Shown piece after piece: positions 26,648 to 35,097 of a DNA stretch of 64,000 nt. Every line of letters begins with the position of its first letter. Positions within the stretch are counted from its first letter, which is position 1. This DNA comes from Halobacteriovorax marinus (GTDB lineage: Bacteria > Bdellovibrionota > Bacteriovoracia > Bacteriovoracales > Bacteriovoracaceae), in assembly GCA_002163155.1 (NCBI GenBank), contig MAAO01000006.1, forward strand, positions 1-64,000, in the 5' to 3' direction. Both the position numbers and the translations under genes were made by a program. The notes beneath the pieces are model-generated. The model saw nothing but the letters and a program-made list of their open reading frames with translations. It made no database searches and was not told where the DNA came from.

Positions 26648-29406
26648 TGAGCACTAACGAGAAAAAATACATTCTCAATCTCTGTCTTAAGGATCTTCCA
26701 AAAGATCTCATGGATATTTGTGAAAAGTTAGAACTCTCAATTTCTTCTACTGTTGAGGAAGGGGGATGTTGTCACTTTCAGTTTATTGATAATGAAGAAA
26801 CTAGCTTGAATGTTGATGCACCTGTTTTATTTATTGGATCAGTAAGTAGTAAAATTGAGTTTTTTAAAAATAATGGTAAAGCCATTATTGAGGAAGGACA
26901 ATTTTCAAATCCTCTCTATCAGGTTGTGATTGAAAGGTTACTAGGCGGGAATTCAACCCTTGCAATTGATAAGGCCTATAGTGAAGTCATTAGTTCAGCA
27001 GGACAATTTAAAATTACTGATCATTTAAACTCCGGTTACTACTGTGACTTACTCGCAGCTCATGCAAGTGTTGCAGAGTTTAATTATTTGAATATTCGAA
27101 ATGGTTTCTTTAATTTACTGAATTTTATATCAGTTGTAATTGATAATGATTCAGCATCATTTCCCCTCGAAGTGGACTTTGGAACTTCAAATGAAAGTTT
27201 CATTTTACAGGCCCACTTTAATATAGAAGAGTTTGGTGCAGAGTACTTGTGGAAATCTTTTGAAGACAATCATGATTACGGTTTTTTAAATCAAATGATT
27301 GAATATGTTGATGGCCTTGATACTTATATTTTAGAGAAAACCGGGCGACTTGTTCTGACTCTATTTTGGAATAAAGAAGAAAGCGAGGGAGCTGCTCCGA
27401 TTTTCATACATAATATTAAGTCCTTTAAAATGATTAATATTGAAGAGGTGGTGAGCAGAGTCGCAGTTGATCCTCTAGATCATGTAAATGGACTTAAGAA
27501 AGCGAAAGCTGCGACTAAAGCGATAACAGAAGTACGAAATCTATTGTCAGGTGATGAGGCTTCTGATGGCCATCTGGTGGCCATTTCCAGAGTCACAAAG
27601 TACCTAAAAAATATTCTAAATGAGAGTGATGTTTTATCTTTAGAAAATATTGAATCTTATTTATTACAATACCCAAATCAAGACTTAATCAAAATACTTA
27701 GCGTGAATGATAAGAAGTTGATTGTAGATTCAATTCATAATAAGCAGACCTTCGAAAATATTTCTAACTCTCTCGAAGAGGTAGCGCAAACTGTTGGATT
27801 CGATGACTTCTTAGAGTCTTTAATTTCAAAAGTTGATAACCTAAGTCTTGAGCAAGCAAATGAGATTGTCACTCTCGCAGGTTCAAAACAAGTAGATGCT
27901 AATACAAGATTGAATGGTTGGTTAGATAGTTCAGATGATAAAACTATAGTCTCAGGTAGTAAGGAAGAGCAACTTCCTGATCACCAATTAGTTAAAGGTC
28001 AAAAAGAAGATTCAACTGAAGAATCTTTTATCGTAAAGGGATCAGCTGAAGATTTATCTGATGGAGTTCTAAAAGTTCGCGGAGGACAAGATAGTTCTGC
28101 TGATGATGATAAATTATTTACTAAGATTTCTTCTCATGAAGTCAGCTCCAAGTGGAGTGATACAAAGAGTGACCTTGCAAATGAAATTCGTGAACGAATA
28201 AAAAAATCGGACACAAAAGATATTAGTAAACTGAGCGAAGAAGTTTCGCAAATTGTTAGTGGGAAGCTGAATATTGATGAGGAGGAGTCCCAACAATTAG
28301 TTAAGGGCCTCTTTGAAAATGCAGCAGAACAATTTGTTACCAACAAAGATATTGGACCTGGCAATGGCAGTGAAGTCGTTAGAAACCGCTTGGAAAATGA
28401 AAAGTTACAAGGTGATGTAACGAGAAAAGATGGTCAGTTAGTTCGTATGAAGCGACTCATTGATAGTATGAAAAATGAGCTTGTAAACTCTCGAATATCA
28501 GCTCAAGAGTCAAAAGACATTGTTCCTAGTTCAGAAAGTACAGAAATGATGCAAGAGATTTCTTCTGAAGCTGAGCTTTCTCAGCTCCATGCAGAGCTCG
28601 AGAGAAGAAGCAAGAAGATAGAACTGTTAGAGGATAATTTAAAAAATGTTCAAAAAAATACTACTAATGGTAAATCTGAAAACGAAACAATTATAGTGGC
28701 TTCAACTTCGGCAGAGCTTGATGATCCAACTCTTGTCGCTAAGAATATCGAAATAAAGAAATTAGAGGCTAAAGTTACAATGACATTTGATCGCATAGAA
28801 CAACTTAATGAAAATCTAAAAGCTGAAAGAGAAAGTTCTAACTCAAGATCCGAAAGTGAGACTAAACACTTCCGCGAAAAAATAATGAAGAGTCAGGAGT
28901 TAATAAGTGGTTTTCAGACTGATAAGAAAGCGCTTGTTAAGAAGTTAGAAGAATTGAAAAAAGAAAATGAACTTCTTGCAAGTAAAGTTGACGCTGAGTC
29001 AACAAGTAGTCAACCAGATGAAATAGATAAAAAGAATCAAGAGATAAGTGATCTTGCAAAATTAATTAAAGCTGGAGATGACAAATATAGAACTTCAAAT
29101 CTAAGAGTAAAACAATTAGAGCAAAAAAATAAATTTCTAACGGCACAAGTAAATCAAGAAACTAAGAGTGCGAGTAAGAGTAAAGGTGCTGGAGCTTCTG
29201 GTGGAAATGATGCTAAGTTCGCTCATAAAATCAAACAATTAGATAAAATGAATGAGAAGTTGAAAGAAGGAGCTCTGAAGTCTGGGCATGAGCTCACAGC
29301 AAAAAAGAAAGAGCTCTTACTGGCCAAGCAAGAGAAGAACACTTTAAGTCTTAAAGTTGGAGAACTAGAGCGTAAGCTTACGAAATATGAAAAGAAAGCT
29401 GCTTAA
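26647..29406 (+). CDS. Unknown large protein with acidic repeats and C-terminal coiled coil
   Basis: A 919-aa cytoplasmic protein with no recognised domain. The N-terminal 250 residues are a mixed strand/helix region; about 80-110 reads like a receiver-type strand pattern without phospho-site residues. Residues about 430-485 carry four short repeats around (V/I)(S/K)G-xx-(E/Q)(E/D). From about 570 to the end it is almost continuous heptad-rich, Glu/Lys-rich coiled coil, interrupted by a Gly-rich spacer (SKGAGASGGND) near 850. The start is GTG, overlapping the previous stop. The architecture suggests a scaffold or polar/cytoskeletal protein; this is inference. Confidence 0.7.
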   Translation: MSTNEKKYILNLCLKDLPKDLMDICEKLELSISSTVEEGGCCHFQFIDNEETSLNVDAPVLFIGSVSSKIEFFKNNGKAIIEEGQFSNPLYQVVIERLLGGNSTLAIDKAYSEVISSAGQFKITDHLNSGYYCDLLAAHASVAEFNYLNIRNGFFNLLNFISVVIDNDSASFPLEVDFGTSNESFILQAHFNIEEFGAEYLWKSFEDNHDYGFLNQMIEYVDGLDTYILEKTGRLVLTLFWNKEESEGAAPIFIHNIKSFKMINIEEVVSRVAVDPLDHVNGLKKAKAATKAITEVRNLLSGDEASDGHLVAISRVTKYLKNILNESDVLSLENIESYLLQYPNQDLIKILSVNDKKLIVDSIHNKQTFENISNSLEEVAQTVGFDDFLESLISKVDNLSLEQANEIVTLAGSKQVDANTRLNGWLDSSDDKTIVSGSKEEQLPDHQLVKGQKEDSTEESFIVKGSAEDLSDGVLKVRGGQDSSADDDKLFTKISSHEVSSKWSDTKSDLANEIRERIKKSDTKDISKLSEEVSQIVSGKLNIDEEESQQLVKGLFENAAEQFVTNKDIGPGNGSEVVRNRLENEKLQGDVTRKDGQLVRMKRLIDSMKNELVNSRISAQESKDIVPSSESTEMMQEISSEAELSQLHAELERRSKKIELLEDNLKNVQKNTTNGKSENETIIVASTSAELDDPTLVAKNIEIKKLEAKVTMTFDRIEQLNENLKAERESSNSRSESETKHFREKIMKSQELISGFQTDKKALVKKLEELKKENELLASKVDAESTSSQPDEIDKKNQEISDLAKLIKAGDDKYRTSNLRVKQLEQKNKFLTAQVNQETKSASKSKGAGASGGNDAKFAHKIKQLDKMNEKLKEGALKSGHELTAKKKELLLAKQEKNTLSLKVGELERKLTKYEKKAA

Positions 29407-29453
29407 TAACTATTATTTAATGCAAAAAAAATGGGATTTTTTCTAATTTTCCC

Positions 29454-29482
29454 TTGTCAAATCTCTCTCGAACCATTAAAAA
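29454..29482 (+). promoter_or_regulatory. Putative promoter of tRNA-Leu
   Basis: TTGTCA at 29454 and an AT-rich TAAAAA-type -10 at 29477, with a 17-base spacer, lie about 28 bases upstream of the mature tRNA 5' end. The -10 match is weak. Confidence 0.4.
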
Positions 29483-29509
29483 TACAGGACATCATTATCT
29501 ATGATTTAT

Positions 29510-29593
29510 GCCCAGGTGGTGAAATTGGTAGACACGCTAGACTTAGGATCTAGTGCTTATGGCGTGGAGGTTCAAGTCCTCTCCTGGGCACCA
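29510..29593 (+). tRNA. tRNA-Leu, anticodon UAG
   Basis: The 84-base sequence folds as a class II tRNA: acceptor GCCCAGG pairs with CCTGGGC, followed by A and an encoded CCA. The anticodon stem CTAGA/TCTAG encloses the loop CTTAGGA, giving anticodon TAG (leucine). A long variable arm (GTGCTTATGGCGT region) and TTCAAGT T-loop are typical for tRNA-Leu. Its 3' end is the integration site of the adjacent element, which restores a complete tRNA sequence. Confidence 0.97.
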
Positions 29594-29642
29594 ATACTTA
29601 CACTAAAAAAAGACAAGACTCGAAAGAGTCTTTTTTTTTGCC
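29573..29642 (+). repeat. attL: left copy of 70-bp att direct repeat
   Basis: These 70 bases, from the T arm of the tRNA-Leu through the CCA and the following terminator, recur exactly at 36427-36496. The first base upstream differs between copies (T versus G) and identity ends after GCC on the right, which defines the duplicated core. The distance between copies is 6854 bp. Confidence 0.95.
29616..29639 (+). terminator. Rho-independent terminator of tRNA-Leu (within attL)
   Basis: AGACTC, GAAA tetraloop, GAGTCT and nine T residues. An identical copy lies at 36470-36493 in attR, so tRNA transcription ends before entering the element and would also end properly after excision. Confidence 0.92.
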
Positions 29643-29666
29643 TTTTTTCTCTTTAATATCCCATAC

Positions 29667-30818
29667 TTATGCAGATCCTGACTTTTTTAGAAAGAGATGA
29701 ACTTTAGCTCCTTGAAAGTCTGGGTTCAAATAGGGTTCATTCTGCTCAAAATTGGCATCAACACCCATAGACATATACTTTGATGCAGCCTGTAAATGCT
29801 CTGGAGAGAAATGAGCATATCTCATTGTCATCTCAACTTTTGAATGGCCTAGTATTTTCTGAAGTTCAAAGATATTTCCACCATTCATCATGAACTGAGT
29901 AGCGAAGGTATGTCTTAAGTCGTGAAAGCAAATCTTATTCTCTATTTGAGCCTTCTTACAGTCCGACATGAACTTTCGATACACATGACCATAATCTATG
30001 ACAGAGCTGTCAGGGAGAGTAAAAACAAACTCTGATAGTCCCATTTGCCTTAAGCTGAGCAGGAGTTTTCTAAGTTGTCCCACCATGGGAAGAATTCTTC
30101 TCATGTTGGTCTTAGTTGAATCCATGAGGCCAATTTTATTACGGCTTCTGGTTATGGTGATTAAGTTTAAATCAAAATTAACTCTATCCCACTTTAGGCC
30201 ACATAGCTCACCGAGTCTCATTCCCGTATGTAGGGCAGTGAAGTAAATCGGGTAGTGTGTACTTGATCGGTTAGAGTTTAGAAATTGATCAATCTCGCTT
30301 TTAGTCCAATAGCTGTCAGTCTTCAAATCCTCTTTTTGAGGTCTTATTCCTTTTAGAGGATTCTTTAGAAGATAGTTGTTATTTACCGCATGGTTAAGAA
30401 TTGCCTTTAATAACATGATGATGACATTGATACCTTTACCATTGTGACCTTTAGACTTTAGTGACGCTATAAACATAAGAATTTGCTCTTTCTTTATCTT
30501 GCCCAGTTCTTTTTCACCAAAAGTAGGATTTAGATGGGTCTTTAATTGACCTTGGTAAGTAGAGTACGTTCTTTCTGCTAATTGAACTTTGACGTATGTG
30601 TTTATGTAAATGGAAGCATAGTCTTTGAATTTTAAAGATTGGTTTAAAAGACTTTCTTCATCACCAAAGGCTAAGGCCTTAGATTTTTCAGATTCTTTTC
30701 GACGTTTCCATTCTTTAGCATCTGTCTTTCTTGTAAAGGATGGACTTTTAAGAACCCTTCCATTTATTCGTATCATTTCTCGGTAGCGATTACCGTTTTT
30801 AGTTTTTCTTGTTTCCAT
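29667..30818 (-). CDS. int: Tyrosine recombinase (phage-type integrase)
   Basis: The C-terminal catalytic domain has all active-site residues: Arg201 (HTGMRLGE), His299 and Arg302 (HDLRHTF), His325 (LGHS) and Tyr334 (MRYAH). The N-terminus (about 1-50) looks like an arm-type DNA-binding domain and 60-150 like the SAM-like core-binding domain. At 383 aa it is complete and probably active. The start follows a strong AAGGAGG. It should catalyse integration into the tRNA-Leu 3' end and excision. The part of the gene coding for the C-terminus contains one copy of an 18-bp repeat also found near attR, a candidate arm site. Confidence 0.95.
   Translation of the reverse strand: METRKTKNGNRYREMIRINGRVLKSPSFTRKTDAKEWKRRKESEKSKALAFGDEESLLNQSLKFKDYASIYINTYVKVQLAERTYSTYQGQLKTHLNPTFGEKELGKIKKEQILMFIASLKSKGHNGKGINVIIMLLKAILNHAVNNNYLLKNPLKGIRPQKEDLKTDSYWTKSEIDQFLNSNRSSTHYPIYFTALHTGMRLGELCGLKWDRVNFDLNLITITRSRNKIGLMDSTKTNMRRILPMVGQLRKLLLSLRQMGLSEFVFTLPDSSVIDYGHVYRKFMSDCKKAQIENKICFHDLRHTFATQFMMNGGNIFELQKILGHSKVEMTMRYAHFSPEHLQAASKYMSMGVDANFEQNEPYLNPDFQGAKVHLFLKKSGSA
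29722..29739 (+). repeat. Candidate integrase arm-type site, left
   Basis: GGGTTCAAATAGGGTTCA, containing two direct copies of GGGTTCA, lies 80 bp inside attL. The same 18 bases occur at 36272-36289 near attR in the same orientation. Paired short direct repeats flanking the core are typical arm-type sites of lambda-like integrases. Confidence 0.6.
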
Positions 30819-30966
30819 AGCTCCTCCTTGGGAGTTAGAGCTAGGCTATCCTTATCATCTATTTTCTTTTCTATTCGAATGTTAAAGACCAATAATGAGG
30901 ACAGCCTAGCTTGGAAAAAAATATGACGTCAAATGTTTTTAATGTCATTGACGTCATTGGTGTCAC
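30819..30966. promoter_or_regulatory. Control region upstream of the integrase with inverted repeats and TGACGTCA palindromes
   Basis: Between the ATPase stop and the integrase start lie an imperfect 13-bp inverted repeat (30839-30851 AGCTAGGCTATCC; 30899-30911 GGACAGCCTAGCT, one mismatch) and two identical palindromes TGACGTCA at 30924-30931 and 30949-30956. They are candidate operators for control of int. No convincing promoter was identified. Confidence 0.5.
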
Positions 30967-32577
30967 TTACAGGTCAAATTCTTTTTCATCATTGGAATTG
31001 TTAATATTCCTTGAATCCTGTAAATCAAAAAAATCACCGTTTCTGTTTCGAGATTTATATCCAGACTCTTTATCGAAACTCTCAATATAGGTGAACGGCT
31101 TTGTAAAAGTAATCGACTTAAGCCTTTCTCCTGAACTTCTTTTTAATTCTTCAATGAAGATTCCCTCCTCTCTGAGTTGTGGTATCAATCTCTTAAGTTC
31201 TCTAGAAAAACTTTGGATTGATGGAAACCTTTTTTTGAATTCTTTCTCGAAGTTCTCAGGGACAATCTCTTTGTATAGGTTAGAGGTTGTCATTTTGGTT
31301 GAAGGAAACTTTCCTTCCTTGAAGTCATCATTTTGTATTGAAAGATCAGGTTCAAGAACTTCTGTGTAAAGCCACTTTAGTCCTTGGAAGATTAAACAGG
31401 AGTCTAAGGACTCTTGCCTCGCTTCATTCTTTATAGAGCTAAAATCCTCTAAGAACGTTGAGTCTGTATAATCTAGAGTTTGGTAAATTGCTTCACTCCA
31501 CTTTGCAAAATCAGCCATTCTGGGTAGGTCTTCTAGCTTAATTGTATCCACTTTTTGATATGCTTCTGAAATCAATGTGAAAATAGCCGAAAGAATGTCA
31601 GGGAAGTCTTCATTGAATGAAGTCCAAAATTCTTTCTCAGCTCTTCTCTCTGAGTTTGGAATTGATTTAAGATTAAATACAATACTTCTGTCTTGTATAT
31701 CTCCTCTCTTGGCTATGTTATCAATACCATTGAGAATGAGAGGTTTTCTAAGCTTTAAGCACGTTACTCTATCGTCAGAATATAAAGTTCTTTTACTGTA
31801 AGCGACACCAGTAGAGACTTTACAGAGGGTATCAGACATTTTTCCATTGATACCCGATAGATTATCGAACGCAGTTAAATGCGAATTCTTAAGAACAATG
31901 TAAATATCATCTTCTTTGGAAGGGAAAGATTCTATTAGTGATTGAGTGTTATCAATGATCGTTTTAATCACTTTACTTGTGGTTGATTTGGCAGATCCTT
32001 TTTCTCCGTTTAGAATCAGAATTGGATAAGGTGCTCCTAGGTCGATCATTGAATAAGTTATAAAGCTTAGGAGTATTCTGTATTCTATATCATTCAAAGT
32101 TAAATATTTTTTGAGCAGATCAAATGACCTCCCCCCCAAAGAGAAAGGGGGGAGTGATACTATATTACTAGGTCGCATGAAAATTTTTTCACAATTTTTT
32201 ACCTGTAGAACGTTGACGATTTTATCAAATATTAGAAAATCTGTACCAGTATCATAAATTAGTTTATTACCATCTACACCAGTTCTTATAGAAACTGTTT
32301 CTGACTTGTTTTTTGTTTTAACCTTTATTGAAATGATATCAACTAAGTCTTCCAGTTTTAATCTAGTGATATTCTTTTGGAATTTTTGCAGATGCATGAG
32401 CTTATACTGTTCTTTGAACTCATTTCCATTAAGAGTAACAGTGGCACCACTTCCTGCATTAATGGGAGTTGCATAAACTGACTTATTGCTATCTACGCAG
32501 AATGAAAAGTTTTCCTCGGCGATTTTAATTTGGCCTTGAATATTATTACTTACAGGCTCTGTTTGATTATTGCTCAT
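30967..32577 (-). CDS. Rep/primase-associated D5-like AAA+ ATPase
   Basis: A 536-aa protein with a Walker A motif NGEKGSAKSTT (about 190-200) and a Walker B-like LTAFDNLSG near 240, followed by a sensor-like KPLILNGID near 285. This central part resembles the superfamily 3-like ATPases found in phage, ICE and satellite replication proteins. No primase catalytic motif is apparent in the N-terminal 150 residues. It likely opens and unwinds the element's origin; the C-terminal 150 residues may bind DNA. The start overlaps the upstream AlpA/Xis-like gene by 11 bp. Confidence 0.75.
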   Translation of the reverse strand: MSNNQTEPVSNNIQGQIKIAEENFSFCVDSNKSVYATPINAGSGATVTLNGNEFKEQYKLMHLQKFQKNITRLKLEDLVDIISIKVKTKNKSETVSIRTGVDGNKLIYDTGTDFLIFDKIVNVLQVKNCEKIFMRPSNIVSLPPFSLGGRSFDLLKKYLTLNDIEYRILLSFITYSMIDLGAPYPILILNGEKGSAKSTTSKVIKTIIDNTQSLIESFPSKEDDIYIVLKNSHLTAFDNLSGINGKMSDTLCKVSTGVAYSKRTLYSDDRVTCLKLRKPLILNGIDNIAKRGDIQDRSIVFNLKSIPNSERRAEKEFWTSFNEDFPDILSAIFTLISEAYQKVDTIKLEDLPRMADFAKWSEAIYQTLDYTDSTFLEDFSSIKNEARQESLDSCLIFQGLKWLYTEVLEPDLSIQNDDFKEGKFPSTKMTTSNLYKEIVPENFEKEFKKRFPSIQSFSRELKRLIPQLREEGIFIEELKRSSGERLKSITFTKPFTYIESFDKESGYKSRNRNGDFFDLQDSRNINNSNDEKEFDL

Positions 32578-32749
32578 TTAAAACCTCTTTCGTGTTTTTG
32601 TTAATCCATTGTTCTAATTCTGATGCTTTAAATCGAACCAGTCGGCCTACTTTGAAAAATGGAATTTCTCGATTGAAAATTAATTTTCGTAAATGTGAGG
32701 GCTTAAGAGTCAAGAATTGAACTGTTTGATTAAAGTCTAATATTTTCAT
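32567..32749 (-). CDS. AlpA/excisionase-family helix-turn-helix protein
   Basis: A 60-aa winged-helix/MerR-like DNA-binding protein: TVQFLTLKPSHLRKLIFNRE with the downstream FFKVGRLVRFKASELEQWI wing is the classic AlpA/Xis (HTH_17) pattern. The ATG at 32749 follows AAGGAA; an in-frame TTG seven codons upstream is unlikely. Such proteins drive excision by bending attachment-site DNA or activate int. It is coupled to the ATPase gene by an 11-bp overlap. Confidence 0.85.
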   Translation of the reverse strand: MKILDFNQTVQFLTLKPSHLRKLIFNREIPFFKVGRLVRFKASELEQWINKNTKEVLNEQ

Positions 32750-32857
32750 TAGTATTCCTTTTATTAACAAAACCGCTTCAGTGCGATATGTGATTAAGGA
32801 ATGTTCTTAAAATTAGAAGAGATGGTAAAAGTACTTCGTTGGGATTGTTTTTGGCGG

Positions 32858-33685
32858 TTAAGTACTTTTCTTTAATTTCTGAAGAAAATTTGATGTTTTA
32901 TCCTCGTCCCATATAGGATTAACATCTCCAATTAGTATGTTTGCAAAGCTTGTAATTATTGAACATTGTAACTTCTTAGTCATAGGGATAGTTTGGAACT
33001 CCCTAAAAAGTAACTGAGAAATTAGTCTCAAGGGCATATTTTCAATACCTGCTGTTTGAAACAATAATCTTTTTTTGCTATTTAATTGGTTTAGTCTTTT
33101 TTCAAGAAGATCAAGGGTAGAGCTATACTCCAAAAATGAAAATATCTTTTGATCATAGAAATTACTGGAAAGTGATTCCTTTAGTTCTTTAATTTTGTTT
33201 AAGTCAGTTGAAATTCTCTTCTTTTCTTCTTTATTATAATAGTGTGGAACTAGGGAATGATTCCTCTTTAAATGACTATATTGAAATATTATTAAAGAAT
33301 GAATAAACACTTCTGTTAGCCTCTTATAAAAATTAAGAAAAGCAGTGTCACCCTTGTCACTAAATGAAGGGGTTTTAAATGAAAACAATTCCAACTCATA
33401 ACCTAAATCCCCGTATTGTTCATAGGTTTTATAGTCAAAGTGAGTTAATACCCTTTCTTTTTTTAGGTAATAATCGACATTCTCTATATTGATTTGTGGT
33501 GATCGAGAAAAATGATTGGCATCTATTTCGGAAATTAAAGAAAATAGGTTATCAGTTTCTAGATTAGTCTTTTCACAAAGTGCTTTGATTTCTTTATAAC
33601 AATTCTGAAGGTGTTCAGATAAGTGTTTCTCTAATGAAAGCACATTCGCTATGAAATTTTGAATTGACTCTTTTTTATTTATCAC
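32858..33685 (-). CDS. Unknown 275-aa element protein
   Basis: I do not recognise this protein. It is hydrophilic, strongly helical, with Lys/Glu/Leu-rich segments and no signal peptide or membrane helix. GTG start at 33685 preceded by AGGAAGG. It lies upstream of the AlpA/Xis-like gene, separated by 108 bp, and divergent from the HTH gene. Position suggests a regulatory, replication or phage-interference role, but nothing in the sequence shows it. Confidence 0.55.
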   Translation of the reverse strand: MINKKESIQNFIANVLSLEKHLSEHLQNCYKEIKALCEKTNLETDNLFSLISEIDANHFSRSPQINIENVDYYLKKERVLTHFDYKTYEQYGDLGYELELFSFKTPSFSDKGDTAFLNFYKRLTEVFIHSLIIFQYSHLKRNHSLVPHYYNKEEKKRISTDLNKIKELKESLSSNFYDQKIFSFLEYSSTLDLLEKRLNQLNSKKRLLFQTAGIENMPLRLISQLLFREFQTIPMTKKLQCSIITSFANILIGDVNPIWDEDKTSNFLQKLKKST

Positions 33686-33754
33686 GGGCCTTCCTCATTG
33701 AGGTATAATTTAGTAGAATAAATCATTAACAATAGATGGTAGTCAAAATAAATA

Positions 33755-34108
33755 ATGAACAATCTAGGTCGACCGAAAATTGAATCCAGTATTCTCAAAA
33801 AGATCGCTTGTAAGCTGGCTAAAGTAGGTTATCAGAATGATGATATCGCCTATTTCATAGGGGTTGGAGTGTCTACTTTATATCGTTGGCTAAAATACGA
33901 TAGAGTTTTTTGGCAGTCCATACAAGACTCTAAAGTTGAATATGATAGTGATTTAGAAGGAAGAGTTTTGACTAATCTTATTAGAGGTGGATATGTTAGC
34001 GATATTTACGAAAATGGTGAATATAGTCATTCACTAAAAGGGCCTAGTAAGGCAGTGAATATTTCAGAACTAAATAAGTACCTTTCTAATAGGAAGACAA
34101 AGAAGTAA
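33755..34108 (+). CDS. HTH protein resembling phage small terminase subunits
   Basis: A 117-aa protein starting NNLGRPKIESSILKKIACKLA and containing a helix-turn-helix (YQNDDIAYFIGVGVSTLYRWLK), followed by a VFWQSIQDSK helix. This layout is common in phage small terminase subunits and in resolvase-like or transposase HTH domains. If it is a terminase homologue it could redirect packaging to the element's DNA, as in PICIs. No clear Shine-Dalgarno precedes the ATG. It diverges from the 275-aa gene across 69 bp. Confidence 0.5.
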   Translation: MNNLGRPKIESSILKKIACKLAKVGYQNDDIAYFIGVGVSTLYRWLKYDRVFWQSIQDSKVEYDSDLEGRVLTNLIRGGYVSDIYENGEYSHSLKGPSKAVNISELNKYLSNRKTKK

Positions 34109-34170
34109 TTTTTTCTAGTATAATAATGAATCATGACAATCTTTTTTCCTAACTTTAGGAAGGAACCTCT

Positions 34171-35064
34171 ATGAAGTTATATAAATATTTTAAATTCAAC
34201 TCGAATAACTTAATGTCTTTATCAAACGATACTTTCTACTTTTCTCATCCTTTAAATTTTAATGATCCCTTTGATTTTAAGATAAATCTATCTTCGTCTA
34301 ATAATGAAGAAATTTTAAACAAACTCTGTACCTTTTTAGAAACAGGGTCTGGAGAAGACTTCTTCTTATTTCCTGATGAAATAGTGAAGGATATTTTAAA
34401 TAAACAATATGACTACCCTTTGGACGTTCCCTTTCTTTCTGACACTTTAGAGTTTCTATTGGGATACGAACTATCAGAATATAAAAGAGTATTAAATGAT
34501 ATGGATATTAAGAAATATCCCTTGTTAAAGGTTTTCTTAGAGTTTTATGTAAACTTAGGTGTGACTTGTCTTTGTCTAGACCCCAGTTCTCCAGCCATGT
34601 GGGCTCATTATACACATAATCATGAAGGTTTTTGTGCAGAGTATGAGATTGATAAAGAGTTAGATGATGAATTCATTTTTGTAAAAGATGATATTGAGAA
34701 ACAATCCTCAATTGAACTTGATAGGAAAATGATTTTAAGTAAGGTGAAATATAAACCCGTAAGAAATAATTTATTGAATGATAAAAGTAATAAATCAGAC
34801 CTTATTAAAGAAATGTTCATAAAGTCCGCCGAATGGAAGTATGAAGATGAATATAGATTACTGCACCTTGAAAAAAACTCTAAATCTTATAAACACCCTT
34901 TTAAGTTAAAAAGAGTTTGTTCCGGGCTAAGAATGAATGAAAATGATTTTAGTATCTTGAAAAAGGTTTTAGATAAAAGAGAAGGGGTGAAGTTATGCAC
35001 TTCAAGGAGGTCTAGTTTCCAAATTCATTGGAATAATGATGATCCTAGAATTTTTCTAGCTTAA
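34171..35064 (+). CDS. DUF2971-family protein
   Basis: The N-terminus LYKYFKFN--NL-SLSNDTFYFSHPLNFNDPFD, the central MWAHYTHNHEGFC (about 143-155) and the later WKYEDEYRLL are the hallmarks of DUF2971. The biochemical activity of the family is unproven; members are often found in mobile elements and near defence genes. AGGAAGGAA precedes the ATG. It is probably a cargo gene; a role in phage defence is a hypothesis. Confidence 0.75.
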   Translation: MKLYKYFKFNSNNLMSLSNDTFYFSHPLNFNDPFDFKINLSSSNNEEILNKLCTFLETGSGEDFFLFPDEIVKDILNKQYDYPLDVPFLSDTLEFLLGYELSEYKRVLNDMDIKKYPLLKVFLEFYVNLGVTCLCLDPSSPAMWAHYTHNHEGFCAEYEIDKELDDEFIFVKDDIEKQSSIELDRKMILSKVKYKPVRNNLLNDKSNKSDLIKEMFIKSAEWKYEDEYRLLHLEKNSKSYKHPFKLKRVCSGLRMNENDFSILKKVLDKREGVKLCTSRRSSFQIHWNNDDPRIFLA

Positions 35065-35097
35065 TGACATAAATGACATAAATTGTTCTATCTTCAA

